Shown here: positions 1-8,806 of the stretch, piece after piece | Numbering within the stretch: the stretch's first letter is position 1 | How the letters are laid out: each line of letters begins with the position of its first letter | Source: Bolinopsis microptera | Taxonomy: Eukaryota; Ctenophora; Tentaculata; Lobata; Bolinopsidae | Reading direction: 5' to 3' | Length of the DNA stretch: 28,239 nt | Assembly: GCF_026151205.1 (NCBI RefSeq) | Contig: NW_026971851.1 | Span: 1 to 28,239, forward strand | The notes under the pieces: generated by a model | The model's database searches: none | Told to the model about the DNA's origin: nothing | What the model saw: the letters and a program-made list of their open reading frames with translations, nothing else | Position numbers and translations under genes: made by a program

Positions 1-128
1 GACCAGCCAAATGATACCCTGTACCAAGTTAACCCACTCCAGGTTGAGAATGTGATCTTGTGTCAGGTACCCTACAACTATGGTACCGTTACGTAGAATA
101 CCAAGGTTGGGGTTCATTAGTCCTTTAC
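1..128 (-). CDS. NAGPA: NAGPA-like phosphodiester glycosidase, exon 4 (5' part, runs off the window)
   Basis: Internal exon of a gene for N-acetylglucosamine-1-phosphodiester alpha-N-acetylglucosaminidase, the trans-Golgi enzyme that uncovers mannose-6-phosphate on lysosomal hydrolases. On the minus strand a good acceptor (CCCCACAG) ends at 129 and the exon is open to the window edge. Its reading contains GILRNGTIVVGYL followed by LVQGIIWL. This fits the family stretch that in human reads close to GIRRDGTLVTGYL and LLSGVVWL. The acceptor is phase 1 and joins the preceding exon through a split Gly codon. The rest of the catalytic domain (including the DGGGS-type motif), the EGF-like part and the membrane anchor would lie to the left of the window. 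The family call rests on the combined similarity of this exon and the next two upstream exons. Confidence 0.88.
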
Positions 129-576
129 CTGTGGGGATATTTTATTTATGTGGAGCATGCACACTGTACATATACTAGGGGGTTCCAATAGTGAATAGGT
201 TGTTTCATGTTTATGGTGAATTCTCGTTTGACTTTATTGACTTGATACGTGATCATTTACCGTAACCAGTGTGTGACAATATTGTAATTTTAAATGGACT
301 GAGTGTTTTTAACAACATGATTAATCGTTTCCACAAAGTGTTATCTCTATCAGATGTAAATGTAACTTCATTATATCTTCAAATATGTTGTAACTTTAGC
401 CATGATAAAAATATGTGCCGTGAGTAGGTATAAAACTATTAATAATTGCAGTGTCAGAACTCAGAAATCGAAGCCTAAGAAGTAAAGGATTGAGCTACTC
501 AAGTGGAAATTATACCAACATTCCAGCCATAGAATTAACAGAATAGTAAAACACAAAAACAGTAGAGTGCTTCGAG
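129..576 (-). other. NAGPA-like intron 3, left part, no gene seen
   Basis: AT-rich intronic DNA between exon 4 and the G-run element. I see no open coding stretch, RNA gene or clear repeat here. Confidence 0.6.
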
Positions 577-595
577 ATAAGAGGGGGGGGGATCA

Positions 596-702
596 TGTTA
601 TTTTTTGTCCGTTTTTGTCCGTTTTTGTCCGTTAATTTTTGTCCGTTTTGAAAATATAGCTGCCAAACGGACAAAAACGGACAAAAACGGACAAAAATTG
701 TA
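596..702. repeat. Left terminal hairpin of element 1
   Basis: Four copies of a unit close to TTTTTGTCCG are followed by a loop (TTTTGAAAATATAGCTGCC) and three copies of the complementary CGGACAAAAA. The arms can pair over roughly 30-40 bp. The loop has the same plus-strand orientation as the one at the right end near 3450-3480. Confidence 0.85.
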
Positions 703-998
703 ACTTTTGATTTAAATTTTCTCCACAATTTGTAACAGGCTATCTGCAGAAATGGGTAGCCCGGTTAATGACCATGGTCCTTTCTCAAACTTTTAATCTT
801 CAATTAGGCACAAAGAATAGTCTACACATTTTTTAATAACATAAAAAGGGATGAAAAGTTTTATTACTGGAGAGTAAAACTTTGTTAAACACAAAGATTC
901 TTGAGCACATTTTGAGTCAGACTCAAATGCGCTTAAAAACATTTTAGTATACGGTATAACAATAAATTATGTTAACAATAACACCAACAATAATTATA

Positions 999-1756
999 CA
1001 GGGTGGGCCAAAAGTCAGTACCCATACGTTGGCCTTTATAGCTCAGTCACTGAGTGCCCAATTTAAATACTTCTTTCTGGTATGACTTAGTACCACCGCT
1101 GGTTCAAGGAATTTGTCAACTCGAAAAATATTCGCGTTCATTTTTTTCAAATGGAGGTTCATTTTCACATTTATTTGATAGTTTGGATAGTCGGATCAAG
1201 CTAAATGTTATTGAATTGTGTTTGGCCATTCGAATTACGTTTGTCCTGAAAGAATTAGAACTGTAGCTTCTCAGATGACCGAGATATGAAGCATAACGAG
1301 TTTATTCATTACGTGTGATCAGGTGATTGGTTTACCTAATCACGTGATAAGGTGCCCCCGTTAACTACCCCGTTAAACATTATGGGAATTGCCCAATTAA
1401 GGTGTCGTGTCACGGTGTCACATAATCACCCAGTCAATATTGTTAACGAGATACAGAAAATGCTTGATAACTTCGTCATTTCTAATCCGTTTTGCCTCAT
1501 GTTTTTAGATCATATGCAACATTTGATAATCTACCGCCCCTGAAAAAATTAGGCGTTCAGCATGTTCAGAGAAAACAATATAGGTGTTTTAATATTGAAT
1601 GGGCGTGGTCTAAAATATTCGAATTTTCAAATTTTGACGACGGAATCCTTGAACCAGTAAGTACAGTATACCATCTGCAAAGCAACAGCTCTCAAATATA
1701 AAACACGGCGGAGCTATTGAGGCCAACGTATGGGTACTGACTTTTGGCCCACCCTG
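999..1756. mobile_element. 758-bp MITE with TA target site and 46-bp inverted ends
   Basis: The first 37 bases, beginning CAGGGTGGGCCAAAAGTCAG, are repeated exactly in inverse orientation at the right end. The match extends to 46 bp with two mismatches. The element is flanked on both sides by TA (997-998 and 1757-1758), as for Tc1/mariner-type insertions. Only short, unrelated open frames lie inside and no DDE transposase motif is seen, so it is a non-autonomous element. It sits inside element 1, directly next to the satellite block. A related single end occurs at 20843. Confidence 0.9.
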
Positions 1757-1771
1757 TAAATTGAACAAATT

Positions 1772-2652
1772 ATTGAGAGATGAAAGAGAGGAAAAGGAGG
1801 AGGGGGGACTGAGGAGGGGGACTGAGGAGGGAGAGGAGGGGGGCTGAGGAGGAGTGAGACTGAGAAGGAGAACTGAGGAGGAGGAATGAATAGGAGGAGG
1901 AGAAGAAGGACTCAAGAGGAGGAGGACCCAAGAGGAGGAGGACCCAGGAAAAGGCCCCATGAGGAGGACTGGGGAGGAGGAGGACCGATGAGGACTGATG
2001 AGGACTGATAAAGAGGACTAAGGACGAGGAGGAGGAGGAGGAGGAGAAGGACTGAGGAGTGAGGAGGAGGACTGATGAGGAGAAGGAGGTGTATGAGGAG
2101 GATAAGGAGGAGAAAGGAGATAAAGGATGAGGATAAGGAGGACTGAGGAGGAGGACTGGTGAAGAGGACTGATGAGGAGGAGGACTGAGAAGGGGAGTAC
2201 TTAGGAGGACTGAGGAGGGGAGGACTTAGGAGGAAGAGGAGGATTGAGCAGGAGGAGGACTGAGGAGTAGAAGGAGGAAGAAGACTGAAGAGGATCAGGA
2301 GGACCCAGGAAGAGGAGGAAGAGGAGGACTGAGGAGGAGAAGGAGGACCCAAGAGGAGGAACCAGGAAGAAGAGGAGGAGGAGGAGGAGGAGGAGGAGGA
2401 GGAGGAGGAGGAGTGAATAGGAGGAGGAGGGGGACTGGGCAGGACTGAGGAGGAGGACTGAGGAAAAGGATGAGGAGGAGGACTGAGAAGGAGGACTGAG
2501 CTGAGGAGGAGAACTGAGGACTGAGGAGGAAGAGGAGGAGGATGAAGAGGAGGTGGACCCAAGAGGAGGAGGTCCCAGGAGGAGGACCCAGGAGGAGGAC
2601 TCAGGAGGAGGAGGAGGATGACTGAGGAAGACTGAGGAGGAGGAGGAAGCAT
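1772..2652. repeat. GA-rich satellite block 1 (GAGGAGGACT type)
   Basis: The plus strand is almost pure purine apart from the recurring ACT/CT. It is built from degenerate units such as GAGGAGGACT, GAGGAGGACCCA and (GAG)n. The long open frames here translate to Ser/Pro/Leu or Glu strings and come from the repeat, not from a gene. Confidence 0.95.
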
Positions 2653-2653
2653 C

Positions 2654-2776
2654 TAAAGATCTAAATATTATTTCCATTTTTGTTATTTTTGTCCGTTTTT
2701 GTCCGCTCTATTTTTTGTCCGTTTTGATAATATAGGGTTCCGAACGGAAAAAACGGATAAAAAACAGGATCCCCCC
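2654..2776. repeat. Internal copy of the right-end motif of element 1
   Basis: Like the true right end, this copy follows satellite and a GCATCTAAA-type junction. It then reads GTTATTTTTGTCCG repeats, a diverged loop, AACGGA-type inverse repeats and a short C run. Compared with 3383-3527 it is diverged in the loop and stem. This indicates an internal duplication or two elements sharing one flank. Confidence 0.8.
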
Positions 2777-3382
2777 TGGAGGAGGAGGAGGAGAAGGATG
2801 ACTGAGGAGGACTGAGAAGGAGGAGGACTGAGGAGTACTGAGGAGGATCGCTGAAGAGGATGGCTGAGGAGGATGGCTGAGGAGGATGACTGAGGAGGAT
2901 GACTGAGAGGGAGGAGGAGGAGGACTGAGAAGGAGGAGGAGAAAGAGGACCCAGGAGGAGGACTCAGGAGAAAGAGGAGGAGGAGGACTCAGAAGGAGGA
3001 ATGAGGAGGACTCAGAAGAAGGAATGAGAAGGAGGAGAACTAAGGAGGAGGAGGACTGAATAGGAGGAGGAGGGGGACTGGAGGAGGACTGAGGAGGAGG
3101 AGTACTGACGAAAAGGATGAGGAGGAGGACTGAGGAGAAGGACTGAGGACTGAGGAGGAAGAGGAGGAGGAGGACCCAGGAGGAGGACTGAGGAGGATGA
3201 TGAGGACTGCAGAGGAAGAGGACTGAGGAGGACTGAGGAGGACTGAGGAGGACTGAGGAGGATGGCTGAGGAGGATGGCTGAGGAGAAGGTGGAAGAGGA
3301 GGAGGAGGAGGAGGAGGAGGAGGAGGAGGAGGAGGAGGAGGAGGGGGAGGAGGAGGAGGAGGAAGAGGAGGAGGAGGAGGAA
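2777..3382. repeat. GA-rich satellite block 2
   Basis: Same purine-rich family as 1772-2652, with a pure (GAG)n core at about 3296-3380. It ends at the junction GCATCTAAA before the right terminal hairpin. Confidence 0.95.
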
Positions 3383-3402
3383 GCATCTAAATGTTATTTC
3401 AA

Positions 3403-3527
3403 TTTTTGTTATTTTTTGTCCGTTTTTGTCCGTTTTTGTCCGCTTTATTTTTTGTCCGTTTTGAAAATATAGCTGCCAAACGGACAAAAACGGACAAAAA
3501 AACATGAGCCCCCCCCCCCCCCCCCCC
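3403..3527. repeat. Right terminal hairpin and C run of element 1
   Basis: Reiterated TTTTTGTCCG, then the loop TTTTGAAAATATAGCTGCC, then two CGGACAAAAA units, AACATGAG and 19 C. The stem is inverse to the left end as expected, but the loop is in direct orientation to it. Confidence 0.85.
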
Positions 3528-3533
3528 ATAAGA

Positions 3534-3806
3534 GCAGTAGAGCCCCTCCCAGATTTTTTATGGTGATCGAGTTTCCAAATTGTAAAATGTCACCATTTTT
3601 CACCATTCGAACCCCCCTTACATAATCTACATAATCTATAATCTCTAGTTTACGTGATTAAATCCTTCCGACTGCAAAATATCAAAACTTTAAGTTGATA
3701 AAAACAAGTGATTATCAAAAATCTCAGGTATAAACGCGAAGGGGGACTTTGTTTAAATAAACTCTCGGTAACCATTAGTAACTATTAGTAACTCTCAGTA
3801 ACATAC
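3534..3806. other. Intron 3 remainder, no gene seen
   Basis: AT-rich intronic stretch between element 1 and exon 3. It contains short runs of C, a GGTGATCGAG/CACCATT inverse motif and repeated TAGTAACT. No coding potential is recognised. Confidence 0.5.
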
Positions 3807-3959
3807 CATTGATGACGAGACGACCATCACTGTACATGTTCCCCAGGCAGTTACCAGTGGTCGTGTTAAAGAATCCCCCGTTACTAGCGTATATACAGTT
3901 GTATTGTTTAGCTGACTCTGTTAGGAAATTTTGGGTGGTGGGGTTCGAGGTACAGGATC
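3807..3959 (-). CDS. NAGPA: NAGPA-like phosphodiester glycosidase, exon 3
   Basis: A 153-nt exon (51 codons, phase 1 at both ends) with acceptor TTCTCCAG and donor GTATGT on the minus strand. It encodes GSCTSNPTT near the start and then NCIYASNGGFFNTTTGNCLG, continuing NMYSDGRLVING. The block NGGFF-x(3)-T/SG-x-CLGN-x-x-SD-x-R is highly characteristic of vertebrate NAGPA, where it reads close to NGGFFRMNSGECLGNVVSDERRV. It lies near the start of the phosphodiester glycosidase domain. The two cysteines (in SCTS and YNCIY) correspond to conserved luminal cysteines. This is the strongest single piece of evidence for the gene's identity. Confidence 0.92.
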
Positions 3960-4152
3960 CTGGAGAAGTACGGGGTAATGTAGTTATGCAGGAGCATCTA
4001 TTAGCAAATTAGCAATTAGTAAATTAGTAGTAATTAGTAAATTGCTGGAAGTATAGTATTATAAGGACGTTTAAGAAAATACTGCAATTTTATTCACAGA
4101 GTGTTAATTTATGCACCCTAAGCTACAAAAAGGCCCAGTTTATAAGTCTCAC
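3960..4152 (-). other. NAGPA-like intron 2
   Basis: A 193-bp intron with donor GTGAG at 4152 and acceptor TTCTCCAG at 3960 on the minus strand. It contains a short AT-rich run of repeated AATTAGTAA. Confidence 0.75.
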
Positions 4153-4306
4153 CAATAATATCAGGTTCGTAGAAAGAGAGTGTGTCACGTGGATTGGAAA
4201 CAACAGCCACGTGACCGTAAGCGAACCGGTGAGGGTAGGAGTTGGGAATGTCATCCTCGAATGTCTTGACTTTTAAGGGAGCACCTTGAGTGCTCTGTTC
4301 TGCTAC
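4153..4306 (-). CDS. NAGPA: NAGPA-like phosphodiester glycosidase, exon 2
   Basis: A 154-nt exon, phase 0 in and phase 1 out. The acceptor is AACACCCCAG behind a pyrimidine-rich stretch, and the donor is G|GTGAG. It encodes APLKVKTFEDDIPNSY and then HRFAYGHVAVVSNPRDTLSF, ending YEPDIIG. The pattern GHxxxVxxPxxTxSxxEP corresponds to the human segment around GHLTRAVEPLRTFSVLEP just before the catalytic core. The acceptor choice is supported by phase agreement with exon 1 (Glu|Val) and by the loss of an open frame about 50 nt upstream. It lies about 4.5 kb from exon 1, and two genes on the other strand occupy that intron. Confidence 0.85.
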
Positions 4307-5081
4307 CTGGGGTGTTAAGTTGGGTGAGGTTTGGACAGGAGGAGAACGAGATTGTATCAGTATTCAAGATATCCTTGTTAGAAAGAATTTCGTGGGAGAG
4401 TGGGATATTAGCACATATCAAAACCTTTAGAATCACGGCCACCCCAGTGCGTGTTTCTAGCTCTACTCCAAAAAACCAGCTCATATTTTGTCAATTATTT
4501 TTACATGGTCACCTCGACTAACTGTTGTTAACAAGAAGAATGGGAAGCTTAAACCCCAAACAAAGCTCTATAACAATACCATCCTACCTTACAACACCTG
4601 ACAACATTCAGGTAAAGAGTGCCAGGAGAATATTCTTTATTTTCAGACCGTACAAATTACCACGTTAAGATCTGAACTAGCTCCCTTCAACCAAGAATTA
4701 ATGCACGTGTTTGCAACCTGGTCAGAAAAGCTGACGAAGAACAAAGACCGAGGTTCGAGTCGTGGAATAATAAAAACAAAGAACCAGCAGACTAGCCGTT
4801 CTAAACAGTGAACATAGGAGTATAATAAAATAGTACGTTTCCACCGTAAGATTTGCTGGAAGGATTATAAATAAAAAAACGTGTACAGAATGCTCCGGGT
4901 GACTCGCACAGAGAAAGGGATTGAACAAAGACAGAGGTACCCACAAAAAAGCACCATTATATACGCTCAATAATATAATATAATAGTAATGTAATACGCT
5001 CAGAACTTAAACAATGCTGTTATTGATGAACGCTAACTGGGCAATAGCCCCGCTCGCTCCAGTCATGCGTTCAATTTTCAC

Positions 5082-5089
5082 TATATATA
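5082..5089 (+). promoter_or_regulatory. TATA box of LDLa-like gene A
   Basis: TATATATA stands 78 bp before the ATG. The flanking DNA (GCGTTCAATTTTCAC before, TCCCATGACCCAGACAATCC after) is conserved at the second gene, and a start site near 5110-5120 would be normal spacing. Confidence 0.6.
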
Positions 5090-5166
5090 GTCTTCCCATG
5101 ACCCAGACAATCCCATATTTCTGAGTTTTCCTGTGATTTAACTACTTTTAAAGAACACATCCGAAG

Positions 5167-5526
5167 ATGAAGGTCCTGCTGTTGTTGATGTTGGTTGCGA
5201 TGATGAGACTCGGAGTGACTCAAGAAGGTGGTGAGGGTGAGGAGGAGGGGGATGCGGCTGGTGACAGGATACCCTGTAAGGACGGTTCCACAACAGTCTC
5301 CGAAAGGGACTGGTGTGATGGGTACTGTGACTGTAATTCCTGTGAGGATGAGGCAGAATGTGACGGTGGAAGTGGAATCACATCGGTGGAATGGGGTGAG
5401 ATGGCCGCCAAACTTAACGCTAAGCTACCTGGAGGAAAAGTGGCAGTAATGACGCACCATCTTCCCTGGGAGATCGCCTATTTTGTGCAACGTGCTTGGG
5501 TCTGCATCTTGCACCAATACTGTTAA
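5167..5526 (+). CDS. Small secreted LDLa-like protein, copy A (119 aa)
   Basis: Intronless in the window. Residues 1-19 form a signal peptide (MKVLLLLMLVAMMRLGVTQ), followed by an acidic Gly/Glu linker (20-33). Residues 37-65 form a cysteine cluster with Cys at 37, 50, 54, 56, 59 and 65. It holds the WCDGYCDC and CEDEAEC motifs that resemble the calcium-binding half of an LDL-receptor class A repeat, although the spacing of the first cysteines is not canonical. A segment ending AKLPGG (to about 94) follows, then a hydrophobic tail ending WVCILHQYC. The start codon follows GAAG and is the first ATG after the TATA box. It lies inside intron 1 of the NAGPA-like gene on the opposite strand. Function is unknown; a secreted binding, defence or venom-type peptide is possible but unsupported. 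Confidence 0.85.
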   Translation: MKVLLLLMLVAMMRLGVTQEGGEGEEEGDAAGDRIPCKDGSTTVSERDWCDGYCDCNSCEDEAECDGGSGITSVEWGEMAAKLNAKLPGGKVAVMTHHLPWEIAYFVQRAWVCILHQYC

Positions 5527-5555
5527 CTGTATCATTTTATTTTTCATGCATTTAA

Positions 5556-5561
5556 AATAAA
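5556..5561 (+). terminator. Poly(A) signal of LDLa-like gene A
   Basis: AATAAA lies 30 bp after the stop codon, followed by T-rich DNA. Confidence 0.65.
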
Positions 5562-5690
5562 ATCAAGAATCGTTTTATTTTGTTCCTACTCAAGTTCCAT
5601 TAAAATGTTTAGATTCACATAAACATGTATCTAGTTCTTGAAATATTCTATGCAGGGTCAACAAAACGGTGTCAACAAATAAAATGGTCT

Positions 5691-6119
5691 ATATCTATGT
5701 TATATTTTAAACTTTACGAAATCCCCCCGGCAACGGACCAAAACCTGACCCCTTCAATGTCACCAATTTCAGCTCGCAAATGGAGTTGAAACCTCGCCAT
5801 TTTTAGCAGGGCTGTAGAAAAAGGATAACATTCTTAGAATTTTTATTCATACATAAAATCCATACTTTTTACGGTACAGAGCTAAGATGATGAAGAGAAA
5901 TTAAAACAAAACTGAATTTTAAAATTTTCTTGAACAAAGCTTTCGACTAGCGGATTTCTAGTTGTATATACTTTTTAATATTTTAATATTTTAATCTAGC
6001 CATGGGGTAGTAATTCCCCATACATCGTGGTCCGGTATAATATCCCAAATACCACGACTTAACTTAACAATATTATAAAAATCCACAAAATACAACCCTA
6101 ACCTCGTACTAAACTAATA
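5691..6119. other. Spacer between duplicated segments, no gene seen
   Basis: AT-rich DNA with no recognised gene. It ends in ACTAAACTAATAAAA, a motif reiterated at 8745-8800 just beyond copy B. This suggests where the duplication joined. Confidence 0.5.
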
Positions 6120-6318
6120 AAAGGTGTTGTAAGGCTGAAGTTTGGATAAGGGGATAACAAGATTGTAGCAATATTAACGATAAAAAAGATTCCGTGGGGA
6201 TGTGGGAAGGGCTTTATTTGCACATTATATCATCAATACGCTATAAATCACGGCCAACCCAATTCATTCTAGCTCTACTCCAAAAAACCGAAATTATTTC
6301 ATCAATTATGTAGATTAA

Positions 6319-7454
6319 GGGGGGGTTCACCCTGATTTTTTTGTGAAACTTGGTTTCGAGATAGCCAGTTGACCAACAAACTAGGACCAGTGACCGAACT
6401 TTTGAAGGGGTCCCGGACCCCAACTGCCAAACGGTGACCGCGTTGCAGCCATGCCCATATTTGGTGCAAATTAGGCCCAATTTAGCCAAATACCCTGAAC
6501 ATGCCCAAAATCCAGATTTTAGGTGCTCTACTTGTAGCTAGTGGTCCCCTGAACTCGTATATGAATTTTCATCAAGATTGGACAAAAAATGACTGAGTTA
6601 TGAGCCAAAAACCATATGACCATATTTGGGCATACGCACCAAATTTGATCTATTTTGGCCCATAAATTGGTCAAAAATCAATATTTTTGAATGAAACTAA
6701 CTTTATATGGAAGCTAAGCCTATACTACACATTATCTATGATTATCAGCTCAGTATCTACCAAACTGTGGATTATGTGGTCAAATAATCGCAAAAAATGA
6801 AGAAAATCGCCCATATCTCAGTTCGCGATATTTGCAAAACTGACTTCGCTCAAAACAATAGAACTCAATAGGGTTTCAATATTTTTACATGAAATTTTCA
6901 GAATCAACGTAGAATCGCATTTCGATCTTAAGTTTTGTATTGGAATTTTGAGTTAGGCCTTTAAAAAAATTTGGCGGCCAAATTCCAAAATTTGCAATGC
7001 AAAATTCAGAATTTGGAAAATTTCATGTAAAAATATGTAGTATAGGCTTACCTTCCATATAAAGTTGGTTTCATTCAAAAATATTGATATTTGACTAATT
7101 TATGGGCCAAAATCGATCAAATTTGGTGCGTATGCCCAAATATGGTCATGTGGTTTTTGGCTCATAACTCAGTCATTTTTTGTCCAATCTTGATGAAAAT
7201 TCATATACGAGTTCAGGGGACCACTAGCTACAAGTAGAGCACCTAAAATCTGGATTTTGGGTATGTTCAGGGTATTTGGCTAAATTGGGCCTAATTTGGA
7301 ACAAATATGGGCGTGGCTGCCCCGCGGGCACCGTTTGGCGGTTGGGGTCCGGGACCCCCTCAAAAGTTCGGTCACTGGTCCTAGTTTGTTGGTCAACTGC
7401 TATCTCGAAACCAAGCTTCACAAAAAATCAGGGTGAACCCCCCCCCCCCCCCCC
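6319..7454. mobile_element. Fold-back element with arms of about 420 bp
   Basis: The left arm begins with seven G, then TTCACCCTGATTTTTTTGTG. It is matched in inverse orientation by the right arm ending CAGGGTGAA and 17 C. The arms cover about 6319-6735 and 7030-7454 and stay near identical for long stretches (for example AAAAATGACTGAGTTATGAG and its complement). A central spacer of about 300 bp carries a minus-strand-like echo of the arms. No transposase ORF is present. The flanks (GATTAA and AGCAAA) show no convincing target duplication. It interrupts duplicated segment B; copy A has no such element. Confidence 0.9.
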
Positions 7455-7955
7455 AGCAAACAGCTGCTCTTCCACCACTTTTCTCCCTGTTCTACTGAAA
7501 ACACCTGACCACATCCAGGAAAAGAATGCAGGACAATATTATTTGTTGTTCAAACCATCCAAATTTCCACCTAATACCACTTTTACAACTGAACCAGCTT
7601 ACTCCAACCAATAATTAATGCACGTGTATTGCCACAAAGACTGAATGTTCGAGTCGTGGAAGATTAAAACCTGACCTAATATAAAGAACCAGCTGAACTA
7701 CCAGAGAGGAGTAGAATGAGAAGCACGTTTTCATTGAGAGCACTGTGAGATTTGTTTGGAAGAGTAGAACTACCAACACGTGCAAATAATGCTCCGGGTG
7801 ACTCGCACCGAAATATGATCAGGAGGTTGAACAAAGACAGAGGTACCCACAAAAAAGCACCACATGTGCCCCGCCCAGAACTCAAACAATGCTGTTATTG
7901 ATGAACACTAACTGGACAATAGCCCCGCTTGCTCCAGTCATGCGTCCAAATTCAC

Positions 7956-7962
7956 TATATAA
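7956..7962 (+). promoter_or_regulatory. TATA box of LDLa-like gene B
   Basis: TATATAA stands in the same conserved promoter block as at gene A, 82 bp before the ATG. Confidence 0.6.
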
Positions 7963-8043
7963 CTACGTCCTCCCATGACCCAGACAATCCCATATTTGTA
8001 AGTTTTCCTGTGATTTAACTACTTTCAAAGAACACATCTGAAG

Positions 8044-8415
8044 ATGAAGGTCCTGCTTTTGTTGATGTTGGTGGCGATGATAAGACTCGGAGTGACTCAA
8101 GATGAGGGTGGTGAGGATGCGGCTGATGACAGGATACCCTGTAAGGACGGTTCCAGAACACTCTACGAAACGGACTGGTGTGATGGGTACTGCGACTGTA
8201 ATTCCTGTGAGGATGAGGCAGAATGTGACGGTGGAAGTGGAATCACATCGGTGGAATGGGGTGATATGGCTGCCAAACTTAGCGCTAAGCTACCCGGAGG
8301 GAAATTTGGTTTTCAGACGAAAGATCTCCCAATGGTCGTATCCTACGTGATTGGACCTATTCTATATTATGTTCCCCGTGCTTTCGATTGCATCATACAC
8401 TTTGGTAACTGTTGA
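8044..8415 (+). CDS. Small secreted LDLa-like protein, copy B (123 aa)
   Basis: Paralogue of the gene at 5167. The signal peptide differs at one residue (MIRLG for MMRLG) and the acidic linker is shorter. The cysteine cluster CDGYCDCNSCEDEAEC is identical, as is the following GGSGITSVEWG. After AKLPGGK the two proteins no longer align well, but both tails are hydrophobic and end with a paired-Cys motif (here FDCIIHFGNC). The 6-Cys cluster plus two C-terminal Cys suggests a disulfide-stabilised secreted peptide. It lies in NAGPA-like intron 1 on the opposite strand, about 0.4 kb from exon 1. Function is not known. Confidence 0.85.
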   Translation: MKVLLLLMLVAMIRLGVTQDEGGEDAADDRIPCKDGSRTLYETDWCDGYCDCNSCEDEAECDGGSGITSVEWGDMAAKLSAKLPGGKFGFQTKDLPMVVSYVIGPILYYVPRAFDCIIHFGNC

Positions 8416-8454
8416 TAACTGTATTATTTCATTTCTTTATGCATTCAAAATAAC

Positions 8455-8460
8455 ATTAAA
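8455..8460 (+). terminator. Poly(A) signal variant of LDLa-like gene B
   Basis: ATTAAA lies 40 bp after the stop and is followed by a T-rich stretch. The AATAAA of copy A is AATAAC here, so the downstream variant is the likely signal. Confidence 0.5.
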
Positions 8461-8714
8461 GATTGTTTTATTTTGTTCACCAAATTATTAGTTTTTACTT
8501 TTAAATTCACAGAAACATGGTTCTTGAATTAATGTAGGCTCAGAGTAGCAATACGGTTTCAACAAATGAAATTAGCTCTATATATACTACAAAAGTTACT
8601 ACTAATTTTCCTTTTTTCTAATTGAGTAATTGGAGCAACTACTCGTTCATTCAGAAATGCCTAATATAAACTTAACTCACAACAATCCACACAGTGACAC
8701 TCTTACATTAAATT

Positions 8715-8800
8715 CTAAACTTAACTTATAAAACTCTAAAACTAAACTAATAAAAATCTTAACTAATAAAACTCTAAAACTAAACTAATAAAACTCTAAA
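8715..8800. repeat. AT-rich tandem repeat beside exon 1
   Basis: About three degenerate copies of a unit containing ACTAATAAAACTCTAAA, ending just inside the exon 1 donor. A single similar motif ends segment A near 6119. Confidence 0.75.
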
Positions 8801-8806
8801 GCAAAC

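Larger units (their letters stand above)
583..3527. mobile_element. G-run-terminated element 1 with 6-bp target duplication
   Basis: The unit starts with nine G and ends with a C run of 19. It is bordered by a perfect direct repeat ATAAGA (577-582 and 3528-3533). After the G run the left end reads ATCATGTT and the right end, read inward, CTCATGTT. Both continue into reiterated TTTTTGTCCG. The interior holds an unrelated TA-flanked MITE (999-1756) and two blocks of GA-rich satellite separated by a second internal copy of the right-end motif. No transposase is visible, so it is either non-autonomous or decayed. It lies in intron 3 of the NAGPA-like gene. Seen: termini, duplication and hairpins. 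Inferred: that one insertion made the whole unit. Six-base target duplications occur in Dada and Polinton elements, but the termini do not obviously match either. Confidence 0.7.
4307..5690. repeat. Tandem segmental duplication, copy A
   Basis: Copy A starts at the edge of exon 2 and includes the first LDLa-like gene. Shared landmarks with copy B, in the same order, are TCTAGCTCTACTCCAAAAAA (4457 and 6269), the TAATGCACGTGT site (about 4700 and 7617), GGTACCCACAAAAAAGCACC (4936 and 7842), the whole promoter and first two thirds of the gene, and GTTTCAACAAAT-like DNA downstream. Similarity fades near 5690. Confidence 0.85.
6120..8590. repeat. Tandem segmental duplication, copy B
   Basis: Paralogue of 4307-5690 in the same order and orientation. 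It is enlarged by the fold-back insertion at 6319-7454. Similarity is highest from about 7780 to 8310 (promoter and 5' two thirds of the gene) and weaker elsewhere. Confidence 0.85.

Noticed and set aside
1054-1701. Three short open frames inside the 758-bp MITE
   Set aside because: No transposase motif, overlapping frames, and size as expected by chance.
1610-3529. Long minus-strand open frames rich in Ser, Pro and Leu, and a plus-strand Glu-rich frame
   Set aside because: They are translations of the GA-rich satellite in every frame and have no complex sequence.
4700-4765. GGTTCGAGTCG, resembling a Pol III B box, with a counterpart at 7648
   Set aside because: No matching A box or tRNA fold upstream; it is conserved only because the segment is duplicated.
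6313-7460. Target duplication for the fold-back element
   Set aside because: GATTAA against AGCAAA does not match, and the length of the C run makes the right border uncertain.
6241-7614. Mirror-image open frames in the fold-back arms (similar proteins on both strands)
   Set aside because: They exist only because the arms are inverted repeats; no family resemblance.
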